The notes beneath the pieces are model-generated. The model worked only from the letters and a program-made list of their open reading frames with translations, was not told the origin of the DNA and did no database searches. This document shows positions 45,425 to 54,999 of a DNA stretch of 64,000 nt, piece after piece (the first letter of the stretch is position 1; the number at the start of each line of letters is the position of its first letter). Both the position numbers and the translations under genes were made by a program. The DNA comes from Dyella acidisoli. Its GTDB lineage: Bacteria > Pseudomonadota > Gammaproteobacteria > Xanthomonadales > Rhodanobacteraceae. Location: NCBI RefSeq assembly GCF_030160295.1, contig NZ_BSOB01000062.1, forward strand, positions 26,008 to 90,007. The letters run 5' to 3'.

Positions 45425-48400
45425 TTATCAGCGCGCTGCAAGCGATGCCGAACCAGCAAACGAAACGCTGCAGGTAGCACCAACATGGAAAGTAGCGGCG
45501 CAGTGAGCATGCCGCCCACCATCGGCGCAGCGATGCGTTGCATGACCTCGGAGCCAGCACCGTGGCCGAGCAGGATGGGAAACAGACCGGCGAGAATCAC
45601 TGCAACCGTCATCGCCTTGGGACGCACGCGCTGCACAGCACCCTCGCGAATCGCTTCATCCAGTGCATTCGCATCCGCATGAGGATCGCGAGCCAGCCGC
45701 TGCTCCCAGGCATGGCGCAAGTACAGCAGCATCACGACGCCGAATTCGGCAGCGACGCCGGCTAAAGCGATAAAGCCGATCATCGTCGCCACCGATACCG
45801 AGTGGCCGAGCAACCAGATCAACCATAGTCCACCGACCAGGGCCAGCGGCACACTCGCCATGATCACGGCCGCTTCGCTGGCTTTGCGGAACAACGCGAA
45901 GATCAGCGCAAACACGATGGCCAATGCAGCGGGCACGACAAATTGCAGTCGCTGTATTGCACTCACCAGGTATTCGAACTGCCCTGACCAGGCCAGAGTA
46001 ACGCCGGGTGGCAACTGCACTTGCTTGGCGACCGTGTCCTGCAGATCCGCAACCACTCGACCGAGATCGCTGCTGGCCGTGTCGATATAGACATAGGTGG
46101 CAAGCTGGCCGTTCTCGCTTTTCAGCATGGGTGGACCTGGACTCAGACTGAGATCGGCGACCTGGCTCAGCACCAGTTGCGCGCCGTTCGCGGCGACGAT
46201 GGGCAGATCGCGCAGACTCGCCACCGAATCGCGTTCCTGGCGTGGGTAGCGCAGCACGATCGGATAGCGTTCACGACCCTCGATCACCTCGCCGATCGGA
46301 TCACCGCCAACCACCGTCGCAATCAACTCCTGCAACTGTTGCTGGCTCAGTCCATAGCGAGCCGCGTCGTCGCGGCGGATGTGCACATCCAGGTAACGGC
46401 CGCTGGCCACTCGTTCGGCAATTGCCGAGGTGACGCCCGGAACGTGGCGAGCAACGGTCTCGATGCGATCGGCCACGCTCTGCAGCATCGCGGGATCGGC
46501 GCCGAGCACCTTGATGCCGATCGGGCTCTTGATGCCGGTCGCCAACATGTCGATACGATTGCGGATCGGCGGTACGAACAGGTTGGTCAGGCCCGGCACT
46601 TTCACTGCACGGTTCAGTTCCTCCTTGAGCTTGTCCATGGTCATGCCCGGCCGCCACTGCGACTTGGGCTTGAAGGTGATCGTGGTCTCGAACATCTCCG
46701 TGGGCGCCGGATCAGTAGCGCTTTCAGCGCGACCAGCTTTGCCGAACACATGCTCGACTTCGGGCACGGTTTTGATCATGCGATCCGTAATCTGCAGCAG
46801 TTGCGAGGCCTTGCCCACCGACAAGCCCGGCAAGGCAGTCGGCATGTAGAGCAAAGTACCTTCATCCATCGGCGGCATGAATTCGCTGCCCAACTGGTGC
46901 AAGGGAATTGCCGCACTGAGCATGAGCAGGCCGGCCAGCGCCAAGGTGAGCTTGGGAAAGCGCAACACCACATCGAGAATGGGCCGATAGATCGCGATCA
47001 ACATCCGATTCAATGGGTTCTCGCTCTCGCTTCGGATGCGTCCGCGGATCAGCCATCCCATCAGCACCGGCACTAGCGTCACCGCGAGTCCTGCGGCGGC
47101 AGCCATCGCATAGGTCTTGGTGAAGGCCAGCGGCTTGAACAGCTTGCCCTCCTGCCCCTGCAGTGCGAACACCGGCACAAAGGAAAGCGCGATGATCAGC
47201 AGGCTAACGAATAGCGCAGGCCCCACTTCGGAAGCGGCTTCGGCCATGAGCGTCCAGCGTTCAGCACCTTGAGGTTCCCGTCCGTGGACTTCGCGCCAGT
47301 GCTCCAGATGCTTGTGCGCGTTCTCGATCATCACCACCGCCGCATCGACCATCGCGCCGATCGCGATGGCGATACCGCCGAGTGACATCAGATTCGCCGA
47401 CACGCCCTGCACACTCATCACGATGAAGGCAGTCAGCACGCCCAGTGGCAAAGTCACTACTGCCACCAGCGCGGAGCGCAGGTGCCCGAGGAACAATGCA
47501 CAGACCAGTGCGACAACGATGAATTCTTCCAGCAGCTTGCCGCGCAGATTTTCTACTGCAGCGTCGATCAATTCGGAGCGGTCGTAGGTGGGCACGATCT
47601 CGACACCAGCAGGCAGGCTGCGCCTGAGTTCCTGCAGCCGCGTTTTCACCGCGGCGATGGCTGCCTTCGCGTTCTTGCCCGAGCGCAACACGATTACTCC
47701 GCCAGCGACTTCGCCTTGCCCATCGAGCTCGGCGACACCACGACGGAAGCCGGGGCCACGCCGTACTGTGGCCACGTCGCGCAACAGTGTGGGCACACCG
47801 TTCGCGTTGGCCATGATGGGCACCTGCTCGAAATCCTGCTGACTGCGCAGGTAGCCTTCGCTGCGCACCATCAATTCGGCCTCGCCCTGCTCGAGCACGG
47901 AACCACCATTGGCGCCGTTGGCCGTGCGCACGGCGTCGATCAGTTGCTGCACGGTTATGCCGCGCGCAGCGAGCGCCTGTGGGTCGGGCACGATCTGCCA
48001 CGTGCGTTCCATGCCGCCCAGGCTTGCCACTTCGGCAACATCAGGCACGGTCTTGAGTTGATAGCGCAGGAACCAATCCTGTAGCGCGCGCAGCTGCCCC
48101 AGGTCGTGATGGCCGCTGCGATCGACCAGTGCATATTCGTAGATCCAGCCGAGGCCGGTGGCATCGGGTCCCAGTGCAGGGCTCACGCCGGGCGGCAAGC
48201 GATCGCGGACCTGGCTCAGGTATTCGAGCACTCGCGAACGCGCCCAATACAAGTCGGTACTGTCGTCGAACAGGACGTAGACGTAGGAATCGCCGAAGAA
48301 GGAATAGCCGCGTACCACTTTGGCGCCAGGCACCGAGAGCATGGTGGTGGCGAGCGGATAGGTCACCTGGTCTTCAACGATTTGCGCAGACTGGCCTGGC

Positions 48401-48558
48401 CATGGCGTGCGGATGATCACTTGGGTATCGGAAAGATCAGGCAACGCGTCGATCGGCGTGTGCAGCGTTGCGAACACGCCAGCCAGAGCCAATATGGCTG
48501 CAGCCAGCAGCACCAGAAGCCGATGCGCGATGGCAGTGCGGATCAGCGCCGCAATCAC
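45409..48558 (-). CDS. cusA: Cu(I)/Ag(I) efflux RND pump CusA
   Basis: A 1049-aa inner membrane RND transporter, same length as Escherichia coli CusA. The N-terminus has the first membrane segment and [20 protein letters not shown]. The three methionines of the CusA binding site are present: [22 protein letters not shown] and [11 protein letters not shown] (equivalents of Met573, Met623 and Met672). The proton-relay segment is [20 protein letters not shown] in segment 4. It exports Cu(I) or Ag(I) with CusB and CusC. The last residues (RRLS) and stop lie in a repeat. The start overlaps the cusB stop (ATGA-type). Confidence 0.93.
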   Translation of the reverse strand: MIAALIRTAIAHRLLVLLAAAILALAGVFATLHTPIDALPDLSDTQVIIRTPWPGQSAQIVEDQVTYPLATTMLSVPGAKVVRGYSFFGDSYVYVLFDDSTDLYWARSRVLEYLSQVRDRLPPGVSPALGPDATGLGWIYEYALVDRSGHHDLGQLRALQDWFLRYQLKTVPDVAEVASLGGMERTWQIVPDPQALAARGITVQQLIDAVRTANGANGGSVLEQGEAELMVRSEGYLRSQQDFEQVPIMANANGVPTLLRDVATVRRGPGFRRGVAELDGQGEVAGGVIVLRSGKNAKAAIAAVKTRLQELRRSLPAGVEIVPTYDRSELIDAAVENLRGKLLEEFIVVALVCALFLGHLRSALVAVVTLPLGVLTAFIVMSVQGVSANLMSLGGIAIAIGAMVDAAVVMIENAHKHLEHWREVHGREPQGAERWTLMAEAASEVGPALFVSLLIIALSFVPVFALQGQEGKLFKPLAFTKTYAMAAAAGLAVTLVPVLMGWLIRGRIRSESENPLNRMLIAIYRPILDVVLRFPKLTLALAGLLMLSAAIPLHQLGSEFMPPMDEGTLLYMPTALPGLSVGKASQLLQITDRMIKTVPEVEHVFGKAGRAESATDPAPTEMFETTITFKPKSQWRPGMTMDKLKEELNRAVKVPGLTNLFVPPIRNRIDMLATGIKSPIGIKVLGADPAMLQSVADRIETVARHVPGVTSAIAERVASGRYLDVHIRRDDAARYGLSQQQLQELIATVVGGDPIGEVIEGRERYPIVLRYPRQERDSVASLRDLPIVAANGAQLVLSQVADLSLSPGPPMLKSENGQLATYVYIDTASSDLGRVVADLQDTVAKQVQLPPGVTLAWSGQFEYLVSAIQRLQFVVPAALAIVFALIFALFRKASEAAVIMASVPLALVGGLWLIWLLGHSVSVATMIGFIALAGVAAEFGVVMLLYLRHAWEQRLARDPHADANALDEAIREGAVQRVRPKAMTVAVILAGLFPILLGHGAGSEVMQRIAAPMVGGMLTAPLLSMLVLPAAFRLLVRHRLQRADKRRLS

Positions 48559-49901
48559 GGCTGCTCTCCTTTCGGCATCGCGGAAGCGCTGCTCGCTTTC
48601 GCAGGCATGTCGTTCATCGGCATGCTCATCGTGCTACCGGCTTCGGCCGGTATGGCTGTATCACTGTTCTTGTCGGTGGACGAAGCCTTTGGATTGCCCA
48701 ACCGTTCCAGTGCGCCGGACAAGCTCGCTTCGGAATCGATCAGGAACTGGCCGGACACCACGATGCGCTGGCCTTCCTGCAATCCGGCGAGGATCTGCGT
48801 ATAGCCGTCCGCAGTGCGACCCGTACGCACCACCACCGGATGAAAGTGATTGGCGTCATCGGCCACGATCACACGCGCCTGTTCGCCGGTGGCGATCAAG
48901 GCTTCATCGGGGATGACTGGCGTCGCTTCGCCAAGCGCAGGCTTCAACCCGACCTGCACGAACATGCCAGGACTCAAGGCACCGTCCGGATTGGCCAATA
49001 CGATGCGCGCGCGCTGAGTGCGCGTGCTGCCATCCAGATCGGGCAGCATGGCCTGCACGGTGCCGGCAAAGCGCCGGCCGGGCAGCGCGTTGGTGCTCAC
49101 CGATACCGGCGTGCCAGAACGCACAGCACCTGCCAGCGCTTGTGGCAACGCAGCTTCAATCCACACCTTGGCCAAGCCGTTAAGCATCATCAAGGTTTGG
49201 CCCGCGTTGACGCGCTGGCCTTCGCGCATGTCAATTTGGGTGACGACGCCATCTTGTGGTGCGTGCAAAGTCACACCACCGTTGCTGCCGATGGAGCGGA
49301 GGTCATCAGCTTCCATGCCCAGCACCGCGAGCCGCTCGCGCGCAGCGCTTCGCAGGGCTTGCGCATCGGGCGAACGGGTCTGGCCCAATGCTGTGTATTC
49401 GGCGACGGCACTGCTCCAGGCCGGCGCGGTCAATTCGGCTAGTGGCGTTCCCTTGAGCACTGAGGAATAAGGCTCACGCACCGCGAGCCGGGTGATGACA
49501 CCATCGACGCGTGCGCTCACCACGCTGGCCTCGTCGAGATCCCAGGTGATCGTACCGGGCACCTTGATCGCATCATCAAGCACGCGTCGCTCGACCAGGG
49601 CGGTACGCACGCCGAGATTCTGCACAGTCGCGGAGTCGATGCGCACACCGCCGCCGCTGTCTTCCTCGCCCGCGTACTTGGGGATCATCTGCATGCCCAT
49701 CGACGATAAACCGGGTTGGTCGTGGTGCTCTGCAGGAATCATCGGGTCGTACCAGTAGAGCACCCGCTTGCCCGAGGTTTGGCCGGCGGGCATGGCGGCG
49801 GAGGTGGCCGACGATGAATGCCACGTGCCAGCGATATAACCGGCCAGAATCAGCATCGAAGCGGCGATTAGCACGAACAGGAAAAGAACGGTGCGCTTCA
49901 T
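48555..49901 (-). CDS. cusB: CusB-like periplasmic adaptor
   Basis: A 448-aa membrane fusion protein. An N-terminal anchor ([20 protein letters not shown]) precedes a metal-binding segment related to the heavy-metal-binding domain: [18 protein letters not shown] and [15 protein letters not shown]. Lipoyl, hairpin and barrel domains follow: [40 protein letters not shown] and [12 protein letters not shown]. The C-terminal tail is Met-rich ([14 protein letters not shown]), which suits Cu(I)/Ag(I) transfer, as done by the separate CusF elsewhere; no cusF is present here. The start at 49901 overlaps the cusC stop. Confidence 0.9.
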   Translation of the reverse strand: MKRTVLFLFVLIAASMLILAGYIAGTWHSSSATSAAMPAGQTSGKRVLYWYDPMIPAEHHDQPGLSSMGMQMIPKYAGEEDSGGGVRIDSATVQNLGVRTALVERRVLDDAIKVPGTITWDLDEASVVSARVDGVITRLAVREPYSSVLKGTPLAELTAPAWSSAVAEYTALGQTRSPDAQALRSAARERLAVLGMEADDLRSIGSNGGVTLHAPQDGVVTQIDMREGQRVNAGQTLMMLNGLAKVWIEAALPQALAGAVRSGTPVSVSTNALPGRRFAGTVQAMLPDLDGSTRTQRARIVLANPDGALSPGMFVQVGLKPALGEATPVIPDEALIATGEQARVIVADDANHFHPVVVRTGRTADGYTQILAGLQEGQRIVVSGQFLIDSEASLSGALERLGNPKASSTDKNSDTAIPAEAGSTMSMPMNDMPAKASSASAMPKGEQP

Positions 49902-51190
49902 GGCGTGCTCCCGTCGGGCATCAGATAAGCCAGGGTTGCCCACGCACGGCCGTAATCGGCCAGCATGCGGGCGTAATCGAGGTGATGGTTCAGTTCATCG
50001 CGGCGTGCTTCCAGCAAAGGCTGCAGGTCGCCGCCACCTCGATAAGCAGCCAATGCGAGCTTGGCGCGATCGTCAGCCAGCGGCAGCAGTTGTTGCAGAT
50101 GGCGCTGCACCTCCCTGCCCGTGGCCTGCCATTGCGCCCACGCCGAGCGCACGATCTCAGCTTGTTGTTGGCGGGCGTCTTCATGCTCGGAGCGGACTGC
50201 GTCCAGATCAGCTGCGCGTGCTGAGATGCCGCGATCCTGCCGGTTGGTGGTGAACAGAGGCAGGCTAACGCCCACTTGCAGCGTGACCATGTCCGAAAGA
50301 CCGCGCACGCGCGATCCGTAGCTCACGCTTACGTTCCACTCAGGATGCTTGGCCGCTTGAGCCTCAGCCAACGCCGCTTCCGCGGCGCGCTCACGCCCGG
50401 GCCAGTCCAGCAGTTCGCCTTGATCATCAAGATGGGCGAGCAGGGTTTGCTCGTCTTTCGGGGCTTGCGAGAAATCGGGTGGCGCTGCCAACGGCTGGGT
50501 CACCGGCGAACCCAGCCAACGGGTCAGGCTCGCCCTGGCCTGCACCTCTCGCGCACGGGCGTCGTCGAAACGGTTTTCCAGATCCAGCGCTTGTGCGCGC
50601 ACCGCCAGCACATCCGCAGCTGTGCCAGCGCCGCCGCGCAATCGAGCCTTGGCTGCGACCAGATCCACGGCCCACTCGTCACGCAGCATGCCGAGCATGT
50701 GCTGCTCCTCGACAGCAGCCCAGGCGGCGACCCAGGCTTGAGCGGTCTGCTGGCGAATGGCGAGATCTGTCATTTGCACCGACGAGGCTGCAACGTCCGC
50801 ATTCGCGTCGGCCTCGGCGTGCTGGGCTCGACGGAGGCTGCGCGAAGGCAGCACTTGGCTGAAGCCCACGCTGCGCATGGTCATGCTGTCGCCACCGGCC
50901 GTGAAGGCGCCGCGCCCCTGAGTAGCAAGGTTGTCGATGCCGGTGATGAGTTGCGGGTCCGGCAGCGCACCGGCGCGGGCGGCTTCTTCGTGCGCCGAAG
51001 TCGAACGCTCGCGGCGAGCCTGCAACAAGGGGGCTTGCGCTACCGCGTCACGCGTCGCGGCATCCAACGTCAGATCCGCGACTTGTGGTGCGGCAACGAG
51101 TATCGAGATCGGATTGAACAGCACCAGGGCTGCAAGCAGGCCTAGCCGGCGCGCCGCCGGAGCGCGCAACGCTTCGTAAAGGGAAAACAT
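49898..51190 (-). CDS. TolC-family outer membrane factor of the Cus system
   Basis: A 430-aa outer membrane efflux protein. The signal peptide ends about residue 34 (VLFNPISILVAAPQ). Coiled-coil repeats follow: AGALPDPQLITGIDNL, MTMRSVGFSQVLPSRSLRRA, MLRDEWAVDLVAAKARLRGG and, in the second half, VTLQVGVSLPLFTTNRQDRG with AEIVRSAWAQWQATGREV. No lipobox Cys is seen, unlike the NodT protein at 7534. It opens the cus operon after the small His/Cys gene and gives the pump its channel. GGAGTTCC precedes the ATG. Confidence 0.9.
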   Translation of the reverse strand: MFSLYEALRAPAARRLGLLAALVLFNPISILVAAPQVADLTLDAATRDAVAQAPLLQARRERSTSAHEEAARAGALPDPQLITGIDNLATQGRGAFTAGGDSMTMRSVGFSQVLPSRSLRRAQHAEADANADVAASSVQMTDLAIRQQTAQAWVAAWAAVEEQHMLGMLRDEWAVDLVAAKARLRGGAGTAADVLAVRAQALDLENRFDDARAREVQARASLTRWLGSPVTQPLAAPPDFSQAPKDEQTLLAHLDDQGELLDWPGRERAAEAALAEAQAAKHPEWNVSVSYGSRVRGLSDMVTLQVGVSLPLFTTNRQDRGISARAADLDAVRSEHEDARQQQAEIVRSAWAQWQATGREVQRHLQQLLPLADDRAKLALAAYRGGGDLQPLLEARRDELNHHLDYARMLADYGRAWATLAYLMPDGSTP

Positions 51191-51263
51191 GAGGAACTCC
51201 GAACGTAAAACCAGGACAAACCGCGCGCGCAGGCACGGTCAACGATGGTTTGACGATCGGGAG

Positions 51264-51668
51264 CTAAATCAGCAGCGTGCAGAAGCGCAGCATAGGCGGT
51301 GGCTGTGGCCGCTGCTGGACGGGATCAGGTAACGCGATTTGCTCAGGCACGATAGCGACCGTGCCCAATGCGAGCGGAGAAAGAAAAGGAAGAGTCAGCG
51401 GCGGTACTGTTGGAACCCGCGCATCGGACTGCGCCGTTTGATGGGGCGCGCAATGTTCGGCGCAGCGCGGATCATTCTGCGTATGCGTTAGGCCGTGCGC
51501 CTGGTTTGCTGCCATGTCCGCACACGTGCCGGTCAGCGCCATCGTGCGTTGCGTTTCAGGTAGCGAGCAGGCGTACGCAGCCATCGCTACCTGTTGGAAC
51601 AACAGGCAAAACAACGCCACCCCGATCCACAGGATGCGACGATGGCGGCGGCGAAGAGGGATGCGCAT
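51264..51668 (-). CDS. Small exported/membrane His-Cys protein of the Cus operon
   Basis: A 134-aa protein with one N-terminal hydrophobic segment (RILWIGVALFCLLFQQVAMA) that could be a signal peptide. The mature part has CSLPETQRTMALTGTCADMA and DPRCAEHCAPHQ, a cluster of Cys and His suited to Cu(I) binding, then a Pro-rich tail ending RFCTLLI. It resembles the DUF2946-type small proteins that sit before copper efflux genes, a pattern match only. The ATG at 51668 (MRIPLRRRHRR) gives a normal signal; a longer frame to 51731 would not. It lies 73 bases upstream of cusC on the same strand. Confidence 0.65.
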   Translation of the reverse strand: MRIPLRRRHRRILWIGVALFCLLFQQVAMAAYACSLPETQRTMALTGTCADMAANQAHGLTHTQNDPRCAEHCAPHQTAQSDARVPTVPPLTLPFLSPLALGTVAIVPEQIALPDPVQQRPQPPPMLRFCTLLI

Positions 51669-51811
51669 GGCTGTCGCTACTTTAATCCATTTATGGTTGC
51701 ATCGTGGGTGATGGATTGCCTGAGGAAGCATTCAAATGGGCTTCCATTCCGCTTCCTTCGTGAACAGGTGATCAAAAGTTACATGCCAGGCACATGCTCG
51801 AAAAGACATGG

Positions 51812-51838
51812 CTATGTTGGGGTTTGCACCTCAACCTG
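51812..51838. repeat. GGTTGAGGTGCAAACCCC repeat unit at the M48 gene end
   Basis: A single unit of the GGTTGGGGTGCAAACCCC family, read in frame as the last eight codons (QVEVQTPT) and stop of the M48 gene. Confidence 0.75.
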
Positions 51839-53785
51839 CGCGCCGACATCCGCCTGCACGGGCACGGCGCAATGCAAGCTGGCGCAGATCACACGCAACA
51901 GTTCCGTCTCCGTCGGCGTGACCACGCCATCGGCGCGAATGGCGGCAAGCAAACTCTGGATGACGATTTCCTTGGCGACCGGCATCAGGTCATCCAGATC
52001 GTCCAGCGCGCGGTCAAATGGTGTTTGCCAGTCCAGCGGCAAGGTTTGCCAGTTGGCGGGGATGCCTGGAAACGCCTGATTCATAGCTAGCAACCAGGCA
52101 CGGCGAGCCGCTCCGTCGTCGTTGCTGCCATACGTTGCAACAACGGCGCACACCAGTGCCACGCCGTCGCGGCATGCAGGCAGTTTCTTCCGCCCGTCGA
52201 TGGGCGCGCGGTTTGGCTTCAACGCTTCGAGCAAATGCATGCGCAACAGCCGCACCAGGCAATAGTCGTCGAGGCCGACCAGTGGATCGACGCTGACGAC
52301 CACGTCGAGCGTTTCCAGCAGAGTCTGCAAACGTCCTTGCGGCAGTTGCTTGAGTGCGGGGAAAGCGAGTGCGACCAACGGCATGCGCGATGCCGGCGGC
52401 AAGCTCGCTTTAGCTGCGGCCATCTTGCTTGCAGCGGATTGCACGTCATCACCGAAAGCGTTGGCGATCAGCCGCTTTTGCTTCTCTTGCAGCTCGGCGT
52501 GCTCCGACATGGCCAACGCAAGTGACAAGGCAAGCGCGGATTCGGGCTGCCTGGCAGCATCGTCCAAGTGAGTCGGAATCCCTTGCTGCAACGTTGCGGC
52601 ACGCTCTAAAACTTTGTCTTTCGGCGCGGCAACCTGCGGTGCGGCAGCGGGTTGAGCGGCAAGTACCGCAGCACCGATCTGACCTGGCCACTCCAGCGGT
52701 GGCAACACCCGCGTAGCTGCGGGCGTATCGCTGCCGGTTTCCGCTTGCTGCTCCCCGGGCGAGGATGCATGCATCTGCGCTTCCAGCTGCGCCAGTTCGT
52801 GTTCGCGAAACCATGGCTCAAGTGTGCGGATACGCTCCAGCAACGGCGGATGCGTAGCGAACCACGCGTTGAAGTCATCCACGTCGCCAAACATCATGTG
52901 CGCCACTTCGTGACGGCTGGCTGCTTGCAATCGCGAGCCATCTTCCAGCACAGCGATTTTCTTCAGCGCACCGGCAATACCGCGCGTCTGACGGGTGAAC
53001 TGCACGGCGGATGCATCGGCAAGTTCTTCTCGAGATCGCGCCACGGCAGCCTGGATCAAGCGGCCGAAGAAATGCCCAATCGAACCGATCGCCAGCAACA
53101 GAAGGCCGAACGCGAAACCTCGGCCTCTACCGCCGCCATCATCATCCCTGCTGCTGTAAGACGAGCCAGACCACGCGAGCTGACGACCGATGACGGACAA
53201 CGCCATGATGCCGAACAACAGTCCCATCAGGCGAATGTTGAGCCGCATGTCGCCATTCAACACATGACTGAATTCATGCGCGATCACACCCTGCAATTCA
53301 TCGCGGGTCAAATGATCCAGGCATCCTTGCGTAACGCAGATAGCGGCATCGGAAGCCGAATAACCGGCTGCAAACGCATTGATGCCCGGTTCGTCGGGCA
53401 AGAAATAAATATCCGGCACAGGCGTACCGGACGCGATAGCCACTTCCTCAATGACATTGCGCAGCTGGCGCATCCGCGGATCTTGCGTGTCGGGAGGCAC
53501 CGGCTGGCCACCGACCTCCTCGGCCACGGCTTTACCGCCTTCGGAGAGACTACGGATGCGATACCACGCGCAACCCGAGATAAGGCCAAGCACGGCAACC
53601 GTACTGATCATGAGCAACGGGGGCGCATGCGGCGCCAGCAGCTTGCCGAAGTGCCGCGAATACCCGAATACCAGCAGCACCACCATGTCCACGGCGAACA
53701 CGATGGCGAGCACTGCAGCGATAAACAACAGCACCAATACGCGACTGCTGCTGCGTACGCGTGCCTGCTCGGCAAAGAAATCCAT
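51812..53785 (-). CDS. M48-family zinc metalloprotease with C-terminal extension
   Basis: A 657-aa membrane protease. Two N-terminal membrane segments (about 17-45 and 58-75) lead to the peptidase domain: the zinc motif HEFSHVLNGD (about residue 170) and the third ligand Glu in SREELADASAVQFTRQTRG. Two further hydrophobic segments lie about 185-205 and 225-250. After about residue 340 a long Ala/Gln-rich, then helical, extension follows and ends in a TerB-like helical segment (MPVAKEIVIQSLLAAIRADG, VVTPTETELLRVICASLHCA). It is the partner of lemA upstream, a pair found in many bacteria. The Shine-Dalgarno AAGGGGGCAGG lies right beside the 287-bp inverted-repeat element. Confidence 0.88.
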   Translation of the reverse strand: MDFFAEQARVRSSSRVLVLLFIAAVLAIVFAVDMVVLLVFGYSRHFGKLLAPHAPPLLMISTVAVLGLISGCAWYRIRSLSEGGKAVAEEVGGQPVPPDTQDPRMRQLRNVIEEVAIASGTPVPDIYFLPDEPGINAFAAGYSASDAAICVTQGCLDHLTRDELQGVIAHEFSHVLNGDMRLNIRLMGLLFGIMALSVIGRQLAWSGSSYSSRDDDGGGRGRGFAFGLLLLAIGSIGHFFGRLIQAAVARSREELADASAVQFTRQTRGIAGALKKIAVLEDGSRLQAASRHEVAHMMFGDVDDFNAWFATHPPLLERIRTLEPWFREHELAQLEAQMHASSPGEQQAETGSDTPAATRVLPPLEWPGQIGAAVLAAQPAAAPQVAAPKDKVLERAATLQQGIPTHLDDAARQPESALALSLALAMSEHAELQEKQKRLIANAFGDDVQSAASKMAAAKASLPPASRMPLVALAFPALKQLPQGRLQTLLETLDVVVSVDPLVGLDDYCLVRLLRMHLLEALKPNRAPIDGRKKLPACRDGVALVCAVVATYGSNDDGAARRAWLLAMNQAFPGIPANWQTLPLDWQTPFDRALDDLDDLMPVAKEIVIQSLLAAIRADGVVTPTETELLRVICASLHCAVPVQADVGAQVEVQTPT

Positions 53786-53796
53786 CCTGCCCCCTT

Positions 53797-54083
53797 GGGA
53801 TGCTCTGATCTATTCCACGTACCCGTCACCGCACTGTATGCGCATCTCGCTGCGTCCCAGCGGTGAAGGCAGACTGGCTGTCTGTCTAGACGCTGGGACG
53901 CAGCGAGATGCGCATACAGTGTGGCCCCAACATCTTGATTTTAAATGACGGGGTGACGTCCAGAAGGCCCGCAGACTGCGCCGCGCGGCTTGAACAGACC
54001 GCCAGTCTGCCCTGTGCCACGCAACACACCCTGCGGGCCTTCTGGACGTCATGCCGGGTGCGTGGAATAGATCAGATCATCCC
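53797..54083. repeat. 287-bp nested inverted-repeat element (three stems)
   Basis: Outer arms 53797-53825 and 54055-54083 pair over 29 bases with two mismatches (core CTGATCTATTCCACG). Inside are two long hairpins. Stem 1 is a perfect 31 bp, 53832-53862 with 53891-53921 (opening CACTGTATGCGCATCTCGCT). Stem 2 is a perfect 21 bp, 53954-53974 with 54031-54051 (TGACGTCCAGAAGGCCCGCA). The loops share complementary GGCAGACTGGC (53868-53878) and GCCAGTCTGCC (54001-54011). There is no open reading frame, no T-run and no visible target-site duplication. It lies between lemA and the M48 gene and ends at the M48 Shine-Dalgarno. Confidence 0.9.
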
Positions 54084-54123
54084 TAAGTAGGATCGAAGCG
54101 CTAGAGACGAAGTGACCCGATCA

Positions 54124-54711
54124 TCAACTAAACGACACCTTGGGCACTTCGCGGACCGTCGCGTCTTCAACCTGCAACAGTTGTGCAGGCGCAAAGCTGA
54201 AACTGTTGGCGACGAAGGAGGATGGAAACACTTCGCGGCGGTTGTTATACGTCATCACCGCGTCGTTATAAGCCTGCCGCGCGAAGGCGACGCGATTTTC
54301 CGTGGACGTGAGTTCCTCGGAAAGCTGCATCATGGTCTGGTTGGCTTTCAGATCCGGATAAGCCTCGCTGAGGGCGAACAAGCGCCCCAAGCTCTGGTTC
54401 AGACCGTCCTGGGTCGCGGCGAGCTGATCCATCGCTTCGGGATCGCCAGGGTTGCGCTTGGCATCGGCCAGCCCTTTGACAGCGGCGTTGCGCGCCTGGA
54501 TCACGGCTTCCAGCGTGCCACGCTCGTGCGCGAGATACGCTTTGGCTGTTTCCACCAGGTTGGGAATCAGATCGTGACGGCGCGTGAGTTGCACGTCGAT
54601 CTGCGCAAAGGCGTTCTTGTAACTGTTACGCGCCGTGACCAGTCCGTTATAGAGCGAGACGATGTACACGACGACCAACACGATCAGTGCCAAAAAGACG
54701 AACAAGCCCAT
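54124..54711 (-). CDS. lemA: LemA-family protein
   Basis: A 195-aa LemA protein. A membrane segment (GLFVFLALIVLVVVYIVSLY) is followed by the family core: NGLVTARNSYKNAFAQIDVQ, LTRRHDLIPNLVETAKAYLA, ERGTLEAVIQARNAAVKG. The rest is a helical bundle facing the periplasm or cytoplasm depending on topology. LemA proteins are often encoded beside M48 metalloproteases, as here; their role is not settled. The 3' end lies 41 bases before the inverted-repeat element, which would be part of the shared mRNA. Confidence 0.92.
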   Translation of the reverse strand: MGLFVFLALIVLVVVYIVSLYNGLVTARNSYKNAFAQIDVQLTRRHDLIPNLVETAKAYLAHERGTLEAVIQARNAAVKGLADAKRNPGDPEAMDQLAATQDGLNQSLGRLFALSEAYPDLKANQTMMQLSEELTSTENRVAFARQAYNDAVMTYNNRREVFPSSFVANSFSFAPAQLLQVEDATVREVPKVSFS

Positions 54712-54999
54712 CGTATTTCCCCCTGCGGCGTGACTTACGCCGTCATCTGGTCAACCCAGTATCCGACCGTGTTTACCTTGCACAACAGCGTAGCACGGAA
54801 AAAAACTCATCCTGTAAAACAGGCATCAATGGCTTTCCTGACTGGCTTCGCCCCGAACGCCCACGAAACCGATCGTCATCCCGGCTTTCGCCGGGATGAC
54901 GGCAAGGCAAGATTGCGCTTTCCGTTCGCCTCGAATTTGAAGCACGGCCTCGTGTGCTGGGACTACGGGCAAACTTAAGACACAGCTGAAATTCGATTG
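54712..54999. other. Intergenic region with one REP unit
   Basis: A single REP-like hairpin, GTCATCCCGGCTTTCGCCGG with GATGACGGCAAGG, lies at 54876-54907. The lemA promoter should be near 54712-54800 on the minus strand. Nothing else is clear. Confidence 0.5.

Noticed and set aside
53797..54083. Integron attC site or retron RNA as an explanation of the nested repeats
   Set aside because: No integrase or reverse transcriptase is near, and attC core sites are not seen; left as an unknown element.
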